Assembly: GCF_042653205.1 (NCBI RefSeq)
Contig: NZ_JBHSHY010000004.1
Coordinates: 124,001-188,000, forward strand
Source of the DNA: Paenibacillus_Z sp042653205
GTDB lineage: Bacteria; Bacillota; Bacilli; Paenibacillales; Paenibacillaceae
Reading direction: 5' to 3'
Length of the DNA stretch: 64,000 bases
Below the pieces are notes generated by a model. That model was not told the DNA's origin. It did not search any database and saw only the letters and a program-made list of their open reading frames with translations. The translations under genes and the position numbers were made by a program. This document shows, one piece after another, positions 1 through 8,142 of this stretch; the stretch's first letter is position 1, and every line of letters starts with the position of its first letter.

Positions 1-2
1 CG

Positions 3-1571
3 CGGGAGCTGGAGAAGTTCAACGCGCTGGCGTGGTGGTACACCCATAACATGCTGGTGCACTACTCCGTGCCGCACGGTCTGGAGCAATACAGCGGCGC
101 CGCCTGGGGCACGCGCGACGTCTGCCAAGGGCCGACGGAATACTTCCTGGCGACGGGCAAGTACGGCCAGGTCAAAGAAATCTTAAAGACGGTCTACGCG
201 CATCAGTACCAGGAAGACGGCAACTGGCCGCAGTGGTTCATGTTCGACCGGTATTACCGCATTCAGCAGGAGGAGAGCCACGGCGATATCATCGTCTGGC
301 CGCTGAAGGTGCTGGGCGATTACCTGCGGGTCACGGGCGACTTCTCGATTCTCGAGGAGCGCGTGCCGTACTCCACGCACAGCGGGGAGATGACGGAAGC
401 GGCCTTCACCGTCCTCGACCATGCGCGCAAGGAACTGCAGTATATCAAGGACCATTTCCTGCACGGGACGCGGCTGTCCGCCTACGGGGACGGCGACTGG
501 GACGACACGCTGCAGCCGGCGAACGCGAAGCTGAAGCAGTACATGATCAGCAGCTGGACCGTATCGCTGACGTTCCAGACATTAACCCAGCTGTCCGGCG
601 CATTGTCCGGCCAAAGCGGGGAGCTGGCGGCACTGTCGGCCGAGCTGCAGGAGCTGGCCGCGGGCATCCAGGCTGACTTCAACCGGTACCTGGTGAAGGA
701 CGGCATCATCTCCGGCTTCGCGTATATGGAAGAGCCGGAGCGGATCGAGCTGATGCTGCATCCGGCCGATGACAAGACCGGCATCGAATACCGCCTCCTC
801 CCGATGACGCGCAGCATGATCGGCGAGCTGCTGGACGCGGATCAGGCGGAATCGCATTACCGCCTCATCAAGCGGGAGCTGTACTGCCCGGACGGCGTCC
901 GGCTCATGAACCGCCCCGCGGACTATAACGGCGGCGTCAGCACCCGGTTCAAGCGCGCCGAGCAGGCGGCGAACTTCGGGCGCGAGATCGGGCTGCAGTA
1001 CGTGCATGCCCACATCCGCTTCATCGAAGCGATGGCCAAGCTCGGCAAGCGCGACGAAGTATGGCAGGGGCTGCGGATGATCAACCCGGTCGGCCTGCGC
1101 GACGTCGTGCCGAACGCGGACTGGCGCCAGAGCAACGCCTACTTCAGCAGCTCGGACGGCAAGTTCGCCGACCGCTACGAGGCGCGCGACGGCTTCGGCC
1201 GGCTGCGCGCGGGCGAGGTGCAGGTGAAGGGCGGCTGGCGCATCTACTCCAGCGGTCCCGGGATCTATATGAACCAATTCATCTCGAACGGCCTCGGCAT
1301 CCGCCAAGAAGGCGGGGATCTGCTGCTGGATCCCGTGCTGCCGGCCGAGCTGGACGGGCTCCGCTTCCGGTTTGAATGGAACGGCAAGCCGATCGACTTC
1401 GTGTACCGGATCGGCGGCGAGGTCGTGCGCGGCGTAACCGTGAACGGCCAGGCCGTGCCGGTGAGCGAGCAGGCGAACCGCTACCGTCACGGCGGCGTGC
1501 GGATCGCGCGCGAAGCGCTGGGCGGGCTGCTTGGCGAAGCGCCGAACGAGATCGAGATTCAAATGGGATAA
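3..1571 (+). CDS. GH94-type glycoside phosphorylase, C-terminal part (5' truncated by window edge)
   Basis: The reading frame is open from base 3, so the true start lies upstream; the ATG at 51 sits inside the conserved fold. The visible part is an (alpha/alpha)6-barrel resembling cellobiose/chitobiose phosphorylases. It has an aromatic-rich opening with WGTRDVCQGP, and GDGDWDDTLQP around the expected general-acid Asp of GH94 (family pattern GDWND). A C-terminal beta domain follows (GVTVNGQAV). These enzymes phosphorolyse beta-linked disaccharides in the cytosol; the exact substrate cannot be read here. A LacI-type regulator follows at 1668, as expected for a sugar-inducible locus. Family is fairly secure, linkage specificity is not. 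Confidence 0.75.
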   Translation, partial: RELEKFNALAWWYTHNMLVHYSVPHGLEQYSGAAWGTRDVCQGPTEYFLATGKYGQVKEILKTVYAHQYQEDGNWPQWFMFDRYYRIQQEESHGDIIVWPLKVLGDYLRVTGDFSILEERVPYSTHSGEMTEAAFTVLDHARKELQYIKDHFLHGTRLSAYGDGDWDDTLQPANAKLKQYMISSWTVSLTFQTLTQLSGALSGQSGELAALSAELQELAAGIQADFNRYLVKDGIISGFAYMEEPERIELMLHPADDKTGIEYRLLPMTRSMIGELLDADQAESHYRLIKRELYCPDGVRLMNRPADYNGGVSTRFKRAEQAANFGREIGLQYVHAHIRFIEAMAKLGKRDEVWQGLRMINPVGLRDVVPNADWRQSNAYFSSSDGKFADRYEARDGFGRLRAGEVQVKGGWRIYSSGPGIYMNQFISNGLGIRQEGGDLLLDPVLPAELDGLRFRFEWNGKPIDFVYRIGGEVVRGVTVNGQAVPVSEQANRYRHGGVRIAREALGGLLGEAPNEIEIQMG

Positions 1572-1581
1572 CTTTTTGTGA

Positions 1582-1618
1582 GGCGATGGGGGAAGTCAGT
1601 ACCCCATCGCCGAATTTT
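1582..1618 (+). terminator. Probable terminator after the phosphorylase
   Basis: Perfect 10-bp inverted repeat GGCGATGGGG / CCCCATCGCC (1582-1591 and 1602-1611), followed by a weak T-rich tail. It lies between the phosphorylase stop and the LacI gene. Confidence 0.6.
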
Positions 1619-1667
1619 ATTGCGATAGGCCATTCGAGAACGAGCCGTGAAGATAGGAGCGATTGCC

Positions 1668-2633
1668 GTGGTAAGCATTAAAGACATCGCCAAACACTTG
1701 GGGGTATCCATATCGACCGTATCCTACGCGCTGAATGGGAATCCGAAGGTCACGGAAGAAACAAGGGGGAAGGTGCTGGCCGCGGCCAAAGAGATGAATT
1801 ACGTGCCGAACGCGGCCGCGCGCACGCTGAAGAAGCGGGAGACGCGCATCATCGGCGCGTTCCTGACGACCTTCGAGGGGGCGTTCTACGGACAGCTGCT
1901 TCAAGGGATGAAGGAAGAGATGAACAAACGGGGGTACGACCTCGTAATCTGCAGCGGCACGCAGTCGCACCGGATGCTGTCGGAAGGCATGCTGGACGGC
2001 GCGATCATTCTGGACAACGGGTTCACCGACCAGGAGCTGCTGCGGCATGCGGCGAGGAACCATAAGCTCGTCGTGCTCGACCGGCAGCTCAGCCATCCGA
2101 ACATCGTGCAGGTGCTGCTGGACAACATGGCGGGCGCCACGTTCGCGATGGAGTACCTCATCCGCAAAGGCCATAAGAAGCTCTACGTCGTGACCGGCCC
2201 CGAGGGCTCATTCGACTCCGCCCAGCGGCTGGCGGCGATCCGCCAAACGGTGGAACGCAACGCGCCGCTGCAATACGCGGAAATTCCCGGCAACTTCGAC
2301 AAGGCGAGCGGCGAGGCGGCCGCGAGGCGCATCCTGGGCGAATACGACGGACCGGCCGGCGTCTTCTGCCTGAACGACGAGATGGCCATCGGCGTGTATC
2401 ACGCGCTGAAGGACTCGCCGTACCGGATCGGCGAGCATCTGCACGTGGTCGGCTTCGACCACATCGACATCACCGACTACGTCCAGCCGCGCCTCGCGAC
2501 CGTCGATTATTCCGAGCGGCGCTGGGGCGCGGTGGCAGCCGAGCAGCTGATCAGGCTGATCGCGGGCCAGGGCGCGGAGCACGAGCGCATCTACGTCTCG
2601 CTGATCGAGGGCGAGTCGGTGGGGCAGGTATAA
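1668..2633 (+). CDS. LacI/GalR-family transcriptional regulator
   Basis: Cytosolic sugar-responsive repressor of 321 residues. The N-terminal helix-turn-helix reads VSIKDIAKHLGVSISTVSYALNG, followed by the hinge (YVPNAAARTLKK) and a periplasmic-binding-protein-like effector domain. GTG at 1668 is preferred because AGGAG at 1655-1659 is 8 bases upstream and the protein then begins directly at the HTH; an earlier GTG at 1647 has no good site. It probably controls the phosphorylase gene just upstream. The effector sugar is unknown. Confidence 0.88.
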   Translation: MVSIKDIAKHLGVSISTVSYALNGNPKVTEETRGKVLAAAKEMNYVPNAAARTLKKRETRIIGAFLTTFEGAFYGQLLQGMKEEMNKRGYDLVICSGTQSHRMLSEGMLDGAIILDNGFTDQELLRHAARNHKLVVLDRQLSHPNIVQVLLDNMAGATFAMEYLIRKGHKKLYVVTGPEGSFDSAQRLAAIRQTVERNAPLQYAEIPGNFDKASGEAAARRILGEYDGPAGVFCLNDEMAIGVYHALKDSPYRIGEHLHVVGFDHIDITDYVQPRLATVDYSERRWGAVAAEQLIRLIAGQGAEHERIYVSLIEGESVGQV

Positions 2634-2675
2634 GCGCTAAGCGTGGATTAATGAAAGCAGACGTCAAAATGCATT

Positions 2676-2726
2676 AACCCGCATCAGTCCCGACGTATAC
2701 GGGATGGATGCGGGTTATTTTGTTTG
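2676..2726 (+). terminator. Rho-independent terminator after the LacI gene
   Basis: Long hairpin: AACCCGCAT at 2676 pairs with ATGCGGGTT ending at 2716, with an inner TCCCG/CGGGA stem and a T-rich tail. The rest of the 2634-2942 gap holds only a possible -10 (TACAAT, 2889-2894) for the next gene. Confidence 0.8.
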
Positions 2727-2942
2727 GATGGAGCATCGCTCGCCGATAGGAGATCGGACCGCAGGAGAACGGGCCGCGGAACCAGAACTGTATAGTCAGC
2801 GGACATCCCGCCTGCGGCAGGGCTGCCGTTTCCATTCGCCTTTACACAAACTCCCACTACGCTTAACGAACATGGAATACTTGTCCTGTACAATGGCATC
2901 GGGTATCCCAAAATTCTTAGTAAGGCCAGGAGGAGGAGAATC

Positions 2943-3785
2943 ATGAAATTGGTACTGCTCGGCGATTTGCACTACCACGAGATCGATGCCGCGGTTCCGG
3001 GGCTGCCGGAGGCACGTGAGGCGTTCTATCGCACGCTGCTGGACGACGCTCTGAATACGGAAGCCGATTGGCATGTATCGCTCGGAGATCTGACGAATTT
3101 CGGAACGGCCGCGGAACTGAGCGAGGTGTACGCGCTGCTGAAGCGCGAGGACCGGACGTTCATCCACGTGCTGGGCAACCACGACCTCTACTCGCAGCCG
3201 CGCGAGGACGTGCTCCGGATTACAGGGCAGCAGCGTTATCATGCCATCGATACGGATGCGGCCATGATGGTCTTCCTCGACACGGCCCGCGAGATGAACC
3301 CCGCCGACTGGAGCGGCTGGCTGGACGAAGAACAGCTGCGCTGGCTGGAGGCCAAAGTCGCGGAGTCCGGCACGAAGCCGCTGCTCGTCTTCGCGCATCA
3401 TCCGGTCTATGGCACGACGGCGCGCTCGGAGATGGACAAGGCGTCCATTCACCCCGACATCGACATGCGGCGCATCTTGAACCAGAAACAGGGCATCGGC
3501 GTGTACTTCAACGGACATACGCATGTGGATTCGATCGCGTCCCGGGATAACTGGACCTTCGTGCAGCTGTCCGCCGGCCTCGATCAGCCGGGCTACCGGA
3601 TCGTGGAACTGGACGGCGGCCGGATCCGCGTCTCCGCCGTTGACGTCGAAGCCGAAGGGCTGCTGGCGCATGGCGCTGCGCTGCACCGGAACATGAAGCA
3701 TTTCAGCCCGAACCCGGACGCCCGCGGGCAGGAGACGGACCGTCAGATCGAGATCGCCCTGCCGGCCGCGGCGCCTCGGCAATAA
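2943..3785 (+). CDS. Calcineurin-like metallophosphoesterase (class III / GpdQ-like)
   Basis: Cytosolic dinuclear-metal phosphoesterase of 280 residues. All five family motifs are present: GDLH near residue 8, GDLTNFG near 48, GNHD near 78, AHH near 151 and NGHTHVD near 190. Length and motif spacing match the class III cyclic-nucleotide/glycerophosphodiester enzymes (CpdA, GpdQ). The AGGAGGAGG run just before the ATG fixes the start. The stop overlaps the glpP start by one base (TAATG), so the two are translationally coupled. Given that link and the Ugp-like importer downstream, hydrolysis of glycerophosphodiesters is the favoured guess; cyclic nucleotides are the alternative. Confidence 0.85.
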   Translation: MKLVLLGDLHYHEIDAAVPGLPEAREAFYRTLLDDALNTEADWHVSLGDLTNFGTAAELSEVYALLKREDRTFIHVLGNHDLYSQPREDVLRITGQQRYHAIDTDAAMMVFLDTAREMNPADWSGWLDEEQLRWLEAKVAESGTKPLLVFAHHPVYGTTARSEMDKASIHPDIDMRRILNQKQGIGVYFNGHTHVDSIASRDNWTFVQLSAGLDQPGYRIVELDGGRIRVSAVDVEAEGLLAHGAALHRNMKHFSPNPDARGQETDRQIEIALPAAAPRQ

Positions 3786-4528
3786 TGGCGGGTGCGGGCA
3801 TGAGCGGCGCCCCGGGACACGAAGCGTTCCTAGAGGGCCTGGCTGCGCACCGGATGATCGCGTCCATCAAGGACCCGCGGCATATCGAGACCGCGCTGAC
3901 GCTGAACCGTCAACTGAGCGGCGTCTTCCTGCTCACCGGGCACATCGGCGTCGTGAAGGGCTACGTGGACGTGTTCAAGGCGCACGGGCTGCCGGTGTTC
4001 CTGCATTTGGAGAAGATCGGCGGGCTGAGCACGGACAACTACGGGCTGGATTACCTCGCGAAGGTCATCAAGCCGACCGGCATCATCTCGACGAAGACGA
4101 ACGTGGTGAAGACCGCGAAGAAGCTGGGCCTGCTCACCGTGCAGCGGTTCTTCCTCGTCGATACGGAAGGGCTCGAGAACATCGCGAAGAGCCTCGCGCA
4201 GAGCGAGCCGGATGTCGTCGAGCTGATGCCGGCGCGCATCCCGGACATGATCGGCCGGGTGAAGTCGTTCACCGCGCTGCCGATTATTACCGGCGGCTTG
4301 CTGTACGAGCGGAGCCAGGCGGAGGAATGTCTGCACCACGGCGCGGCGGCGATCTCGGCGTCGAGGCCCGAGCTGTGGCGGTGCCTTGGCCCCGATCCGG
4401 ATTGCGTGAAGCCGCCCGCGGCGGCGCCCGCCGGCGCCGGCCGGAAGCGGTTCTCGCTTACGCCAGTTGGACTCGGGCTGACGGCGCTCTGCGAATATTC
4501 ATATAATCTTAGCAACGGGTTAATCTAG
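3785..4528 (+). CDS. glpP: Glycerol-3-phosphate-responsive antiterminator GlpP
   Basis: TIM-barrel RNA-binding antiterminator activated by glycerol-3-phosphate. Recognisable core motifs are IKPTGIISTKTNVVKTAKK, TVQRFFLVDTEGLE, VVELMPARIPDMI, LPIITGGLL and GAAAISASRPELW. The core ends near residue 200, close to the roughly 190 residues usual for Bacillus GlpP. The last 47 or so residues are Pro/Ala/Gly-rich with no family resemblance, and their DNA contains the promoter for the next operon, so the natural stop may have been lost. It starts inside the stop of the metallophosphoesterase gene. Its likely target is the hairpin at 4590-4649. Confidence 0.85.
   Translation: MAGAGMSGAPGHEAFLEGLAAHRMIASIKDPRHIETALTLNRQLSGVFLLTGHIGVVKGYVDVFKAHGLPVFLHLEKIGGLSTDNYGLDYLAKVIKPTGIISTKTNVVKTAKKLGLLTVQRFFLVDTEGLENIAKSLAQSEPDVVELMPARIPDMIGRVKSFTALPIITGGLLYERSQAEECLHHGAAAISASRPELWRCLGPDPDCVKPPAAAPAGAGRKRFSLTPVGLGLTALCEYSYNLSNGLI
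4478..4507 (+). promoter_or_regulatory. Promoter of the Ugp-like operon, inside the 3' end of glpP
   Basis: Perfect -10 TATAAT at 4502-4507, with CTGACG 18 bases upstream as a weak -35. The transcript would begin near 4514 and carry a leader of about 190 nt that includes the terminator hairpin at 4590. Confidence 0.5.
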
Positions 4529-4589
4529 ATTTTACGAACGGCGCGTAATATTCAAGGCGACAAGTAAATACGATCGGTTGGAGTATTGG

Positions 4590-4649
4590 AGAAACCTTAT
4601 CCGCTGGCGGACGCACCTCGTCCCCGGCTGGATTAAGGTTTCTTTTTTT
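4590..4649 (+). promoter_or_regulatory. Leader terminator, probable GlpP antitermination target
   Basis: Perfect 10-bp stem AGAAACCTTA (4590-4599) / TAAGGTTTCT (4634-4643) running into T7 (4643-4649), about 50 bases before the start of the binding-protein gene. In Bacillus glp operons GlpP bound to glycerol-3-phosphate allows read-through of such leader terminators. Here glpP lies immediately upstream. Structure is seen; GlpP control is inferred. Confidence 0.75.
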
Positions 4650-4701
4650 GCGCCCCGATTAGAGCTTGCATTCCAGGGATAGAAAAGGTGGAGGAGAAAC
4701 G

Positions 4702-6069
4702 ATGATGAAGAAGCTTACGGTATTGCCGCTTGCGGCCCTGATGACGGGGATGCTCGCGGGCTGCGGCGGAGGAACGACGGTAGACAACACGGCGACGGGC
4801 GCTGCCGGCAGCGCGAACGCGGCGAATGCGAACGCGGACGGGACGAAGGCGGACAACGGCGCGGGGACGAACGATGCGTCCAAGAAGATTGTCATCAAGT
4901 ATTGGTACGCCTTCGGGGACAAGATCGAGGAAGCGAAGCTGCACATGGTCCAGACGTTCAACGAATCGCAGGACAAAATCGAGGTTGTCGCGGAGCATCA
5001 AGGCAATTACGACGACCTGCACGCGAAGGTCCAAGCGGCGTTCGCGGCCGGCGACGCGCCTGCGGTCACCGATCTCGAGATCGCGTCCACCGGCGTCTTC
5101 GCCCGCTCCGGCATGCTCGAGGAGCTGACGATGTACGCGGAGCGCGACAAGGAACAGCTGAAGCTCGATGATTTCAACCCCGGTCTGATGGGCAACGCCT
5201 ACGTGGACGGCAAGCTGTACGGCCTCCCGTTCATGCGCAGCACGCCGATTCTGTATAAAAACGTCACTATGCTCAAGGATGCCGGGCTCGACCCAGCCGG
5301 TCCGAAATCGTGGACGGAGCTCGAGGAGTATGCCCGCGTCCTGAAGCAAAAGGGCAAGACTGCCATGACGATGCCGATCGATATCTGGTTCTATGAAGCG
5401 CTCGTGGCTCAAAGCGGCGGCAACATGCTGAGCGAGGACGGCAAGCAGGCGGCGTTCAACGCGAAGGAAGGCGTAGAGCCGGTCACGTTCTGGAAGAAGC
5501 TCGCCGACGAGAAGCTGATCAAGATTCCGGTCGGCGACGAAGCGGGCGCCACGGCGGACAAGGACTGGGCGAACCAGATGTCGGCCTTCAAATTCGCTTC
5601 GACGGCAGGCGTATCCGGCGCGCTCGAGATCGCCAAGGGCAACGGCTTCACGATGGATGCGTCGTTCATGCCGGCCAACGCCAGCTACGGCGTGCCGACC
5701 GGCGGCTGCCAGCTCGTCATCACGTCGAAGGGCAGCGAAGAGCAGAAGGAAGCGGCGTGGGAATTCCTCAAATGGATGACGTCGAAGGAAAACACGATCT
5801 ACCAGCATAAGCATGTCGGTTACCTGCCGACGCGGTTGTCCGCCGTCGACAGCGACGAGCTGAAGGCGCACTTCGCGGAGTTCCCGCAGTATAAGGTCGC
5901 CGTGGATCAGCTGGAATACGCCAGACCGCGCCCGATGGTGAGCGCGTATCCCGAGGTCGCGAAGATCATCAAGGAGTCGATCGAGAAGGCGATTCTGGAT
6001 CCGAAGACGACGCCGCAGGACGCGATGAACCAGGCGGCGGACAAGGCGAACAAGCTGCTCGCCAAGTAA
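4702..6069 (+). CDS. ABC transporter extracellular solute-binding lipoprotein, UgpB-like
   Basis: 455-residue family-1 solute-binding protein, anchored outside the membrane as a lipoprotein. The signal peptide MMKKLTVLPLAALMTGMLAGC ends in lipobox LAGC. A low-complexity Ala/Asn/Gly linker follows, then a classical binding fold (YWYAFGDKIEEAKLHMV, FNESQDKIEV). ATG 4702 is chosen because GGTGGAGGAG lies just upstream. The fold also occurs for sugars; glycerol-3-phosphate or glycerophosphodiester is inferred from the adjacent GlpP leader, permeases and GDPD. Confidence 0.85.
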   Translation: MMKKLTVLPLAALMTGMLAGCGGGTTVDNTATGAAGSANAANANADGTKADNGAGTNDASKKIVIKYWYAFGDKIEEAKLHMVQTFNESQDKIEVVAEHQGNYDDLHAKVQAAFAAGDAPAVTDLEIASTGVFARSGMLEELTMYAERDKEQLKLDDFNPGLMGNAYVDGKLYGLPFMRSTPILYKNVTMLKDAGLDPAGPKSWTELEEYARVLKQKGKTAMTMPIDIWFYEALVAQSGGNMLSEDGKQAAFNAKEGVEPVTFWKKLADEKLIKIPVGDEAGATADKDWANQMSAFKFASTAGVSGALEIAKGNGFTMDASFMPANASYGVPTGGCQLVITSKGSEEQKEAAWEFLKWMTSKENTIYQHKHVGYLPTRLSAVDSDELKAHFAEFPQYKVAVDQLEYARPRPMVSAYPEVAKIIKESIEKAILDPKTTPQDAMNQAADKANKLLAK

Positions 6070-6121
6070 GACGGGAAGAGACCAACCTTCGGCGGAGCGG
6101 CGGTTCGCCGCAGGGACGCAG

Positions 6122-6151
6122 GGACCCGCGGGCCACTGGCTTCGCGGGCCC
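6122..6151 (+). other. Intercistronic GC-rich hairpin
   Basis: Imperfect 9-bp stem (GGACCCGCG / CGCGGGCCC) between the binding-protein gene and the HAD gene, without a T-run. Such stems often stabilise the 3' end of abundant binding-protein mRNA; that role is inferred. Confidence 0.4.
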
Positions 6152-6208
6152 ATCGCCCGGCGGGCGGATGGCCCTCCGCCTATCTTAAGAGCGGAGAGGT
6201 AGCACCGA

Positions 6209-7117
6209 ATGTACAACGAGAAGTGGTTGTCCGCGATCAAAGTCGTCGTATTCGACATGGACGGTACGCTCTATCAGGATCATGCGTATCTGGAACGCTA
6301 TATCCGGTACCTGCTGGAAGGAACGGAGCACGAAGGAGAAACGGAAGCGGCGGTGCGTCTGGGCGGCGCCATGCTGGCCGGCGAACACCCGGGCGGCTTC
6401 GGCCATTTCTACCATACCGGGGACGATGTCTGCCTGGCGCTCGAGGGCGGCCGGTTCGTCCGGGGCTATACCTGGGCGGACGGCGTCGAGATCGACGCCG
6501 GCGCCTACGGCAGCTATGCGTCGCTGGCCCCGCTGCTGGTGCCGGTCGGCGACCCGTGGAGCATCGTCACGGCGCTGTCCCGGCGGCACCGGCTGCCGGA
6601 AGCGAAGCTGCTGGCGGCGTTCGAGCGGGTGCGGCAGGAGATGCTGCAGCCGCCTCACCGGTTCGAGCTCAGCACCGGCCTGTTCTGGGCGATCGAGGCC
6701 TTGGACGCGGTCGAGAAGAAGAGCCTTTTGACCAATACGCCGCCAGCGTCCGGCGCCGAGTTTCTAGGTTACATGGGGATCCGGCATCTGTTCGGGGACG
6801 TGATCTTCGGCGCCAACAAGCCGGACGGACTTCACGCGTACGTGGCCGCGCTGCTGGCGCAGGGCTATGAGCCGCACGAGATTCTGACCATCGGGGACAA
6901 TACCTGGAACGACCTGCATCCGGTCAAGCGGCTGGGCGGGCGCACCTGCTTCATCTCGCCGTATCCGAGCGGCGACCCGGAAGCGTGGGATCTCCGGCTG
7001 ACCCGGCTGGAGGAGCTGGAGGGGCTGATGCGCGCGCTGCAACAATCCATCACAAGGAGGAGCATATCGGATGGCAAAGATCGAGCTGAAGCAGATCGGC
7101 AAGAAGTTCAAGGATGA
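6209..7117 (+). CDS. HAD-superfamily phosphatase
   Basis: 302-residue cytosolic hydrolase. Motif I VVFDMDGTLYQD gives nucleophile Asp16 and acid/base Asp18. Motif II (LLTNTPP) lies near residue 175, motif III Lys in GANKPDG near 210, and motif IV TIGDNTWNDLHP near 228. It sits inside the transport operon and its 3' end overlaps the ATPase gene by 47 bp. A plausible job is dephosphorylating glycerol-3-phosphate or a related imported phosphate ester, in the manner of Pgp/Gpp-type HAD enzymes; the substrate is not visible in sequence. Confidence 0.8.
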   Translation: MYNEKWLSAIKVVVFDMDGTLYQDHAYLERYIRYLLEGTEHEGETEAAVRLGGAMLAGEHPGGFGHFYHTGDDVCLALEGGRFVRGYTWADGVEIDAGAYGSYASLAPLLVPVGDPWSIVTALSRRHRLPEAKLLAAFERVRQEMLQPPHRFELSTGLFWAIEALDAVEKKSLLTNTPPASGAEFLGYMGIRHLFGDVIFGANKPDGLHAYVAALLAQGYEPHEILTIGDNTWNDLHPVKRLGGRTCFISPYPSGDPEAWDLRLTRLEELEGLMRALQQSITRRSISDGKDRAEADRQEVQG

Positions 7118-8141
7118 GACCATCATCGAGAATTTGAATCTGACGATCAAGGACGGATCGTTCACCGTGCTCGTCGGGCCGTCGGGCTGCGGCAAGTCCA
7201 CCACGCTGCGAATGGTGGCGGGGCTCGAGCGGGTGACGAGCGGCGAGATCTGGATCGACGACGTCTGCGTGAACGACACGCCGCCCGGCCTGCGGGACGT
7301 CGCGATGGTGTTCCAAAACTACGCGCTGTATCCGACGATGACGGTGCGCGGCAACATCGAGTTCGGGCTGAAGAACCGCGGCGTGGCGAGGCGCGACCGC
7401 GACCGGCTGATCGCGGACATCTCGGACATCGTCGGCTTGACGCCGCATCTGGACAAGAAGCCGCAGAACCTCTCCGGCGGCCAGCGCCAGCGGGTGGCGC
7501 TCGCCCGGGCGATGGTGAAGCAGCCGAAGGTGTTCATTCTCGACGAGCCGCTGTCCAACCTCGACGCCAAGCTGCGCAACCAGATGCGGACCGAGCTCAT
7601 CCAGCTCCACCGGCGGCTCGGCACGACGTTCGTCTACGTCACGCACGATCAGGTGGAAGCGATGTCGATGGGCGACGAGATCGTCGTCATGAATAAAGGC
7701 GTCATCCAGCAGGCGGATACACCGATGAAGCTCTACCACGATCCGGCGAACCGCTTCACCGCGGAATTCATCGGCACGCCGGCGATGAACCTGATCGACC
7801 GCCGGGACATGAAGGGGCTGGAGTTTCATTCGTCCGCGCCGGTCGGCTTCGTCGGCTTCCGTCCCGAGCAGGCGCTGCTCGGCGCGGCTGTGGACGCCGA
7901 AGGGTACACGCTGGAAGGCGAGATCCTCACCCGCGAGAGTCTGGGCGCGGAGAATATCTATCAGATCCGCTCGGACGGCGGCATCTTCTTCGTGAAGACG
8001 TTCCTCGCGCCGCTCGAGACGGCCGCGCGCGTCCGGGTGACGATTCCGTACGACCGGCTTTATTACTTCGGGCCGGACGGCGAGCGGCTGCGCGGCGTCG
8101 AGATGGGCGCGAGGCAGCTGACGGCGGCAGGGGGCAGATGA
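7071..8141 (+). CDS. ugpC: ABC importer ATPase, UgpC/MsmK type
   Basis: 356-residue cytosolic ATPase energising the neighbouring permeases. Walker A GPSGCGKSTT near residue 37, Q-loop VFQNYALYPTM, signature LSGGQRQRVALARA, Walker B VFILDEPLSNLD and H-loop VTHDQ are all intact. A C-terminal TOBE/regulatory domain of the MalK/UgpC class follows. The start lies inside the end of the HAD gene, with CAAGGAGG just upstream. Ugp versus sugar specificity is set by the permeases. A single ATPase of this class often serves several importers, so it may also drive the ATPase-less system at 59875-63027. Confidence 0.9.
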   Translation: MAKIELKQIGKKFKDETIIENLNLTIKDGSFTVLVGPSGCGKSTTLRMVAGLERVTSGEIWIDDVCVNDTPPGLRDVAMVFQNYALYPTMTVRGNIEFGLKNRGVARRDRDRLIADISDIVGLTPHLDKKPQNLSGGQRQRVALARAMVKQPKVFILDEPLSNLDAKLRNQMRTELIQLHRRLGTTFVYVTHDQVEAMSMGDEIVVMNKGVIQQADTPMKLYHDPANRFTAEFIGTPAMNLIDRRDMKGLEFHSSAPVGFVGFRPEQALLGAAVDAEGYTLEGEILTRESLGAENIYQIRSDGGIFFVKTFLAPLETAARVRVTIPYDRLYYFGPDGERLRGVEMGARQLTAAGGR

Positions 8142-8142
8142 C

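Noticed and set aside
4633..6258. A 541-codon minus-strand frame opposite the binding-protein gene
   Set aside because: Arg-rich shadow of a well-supported lipoprotein gene.
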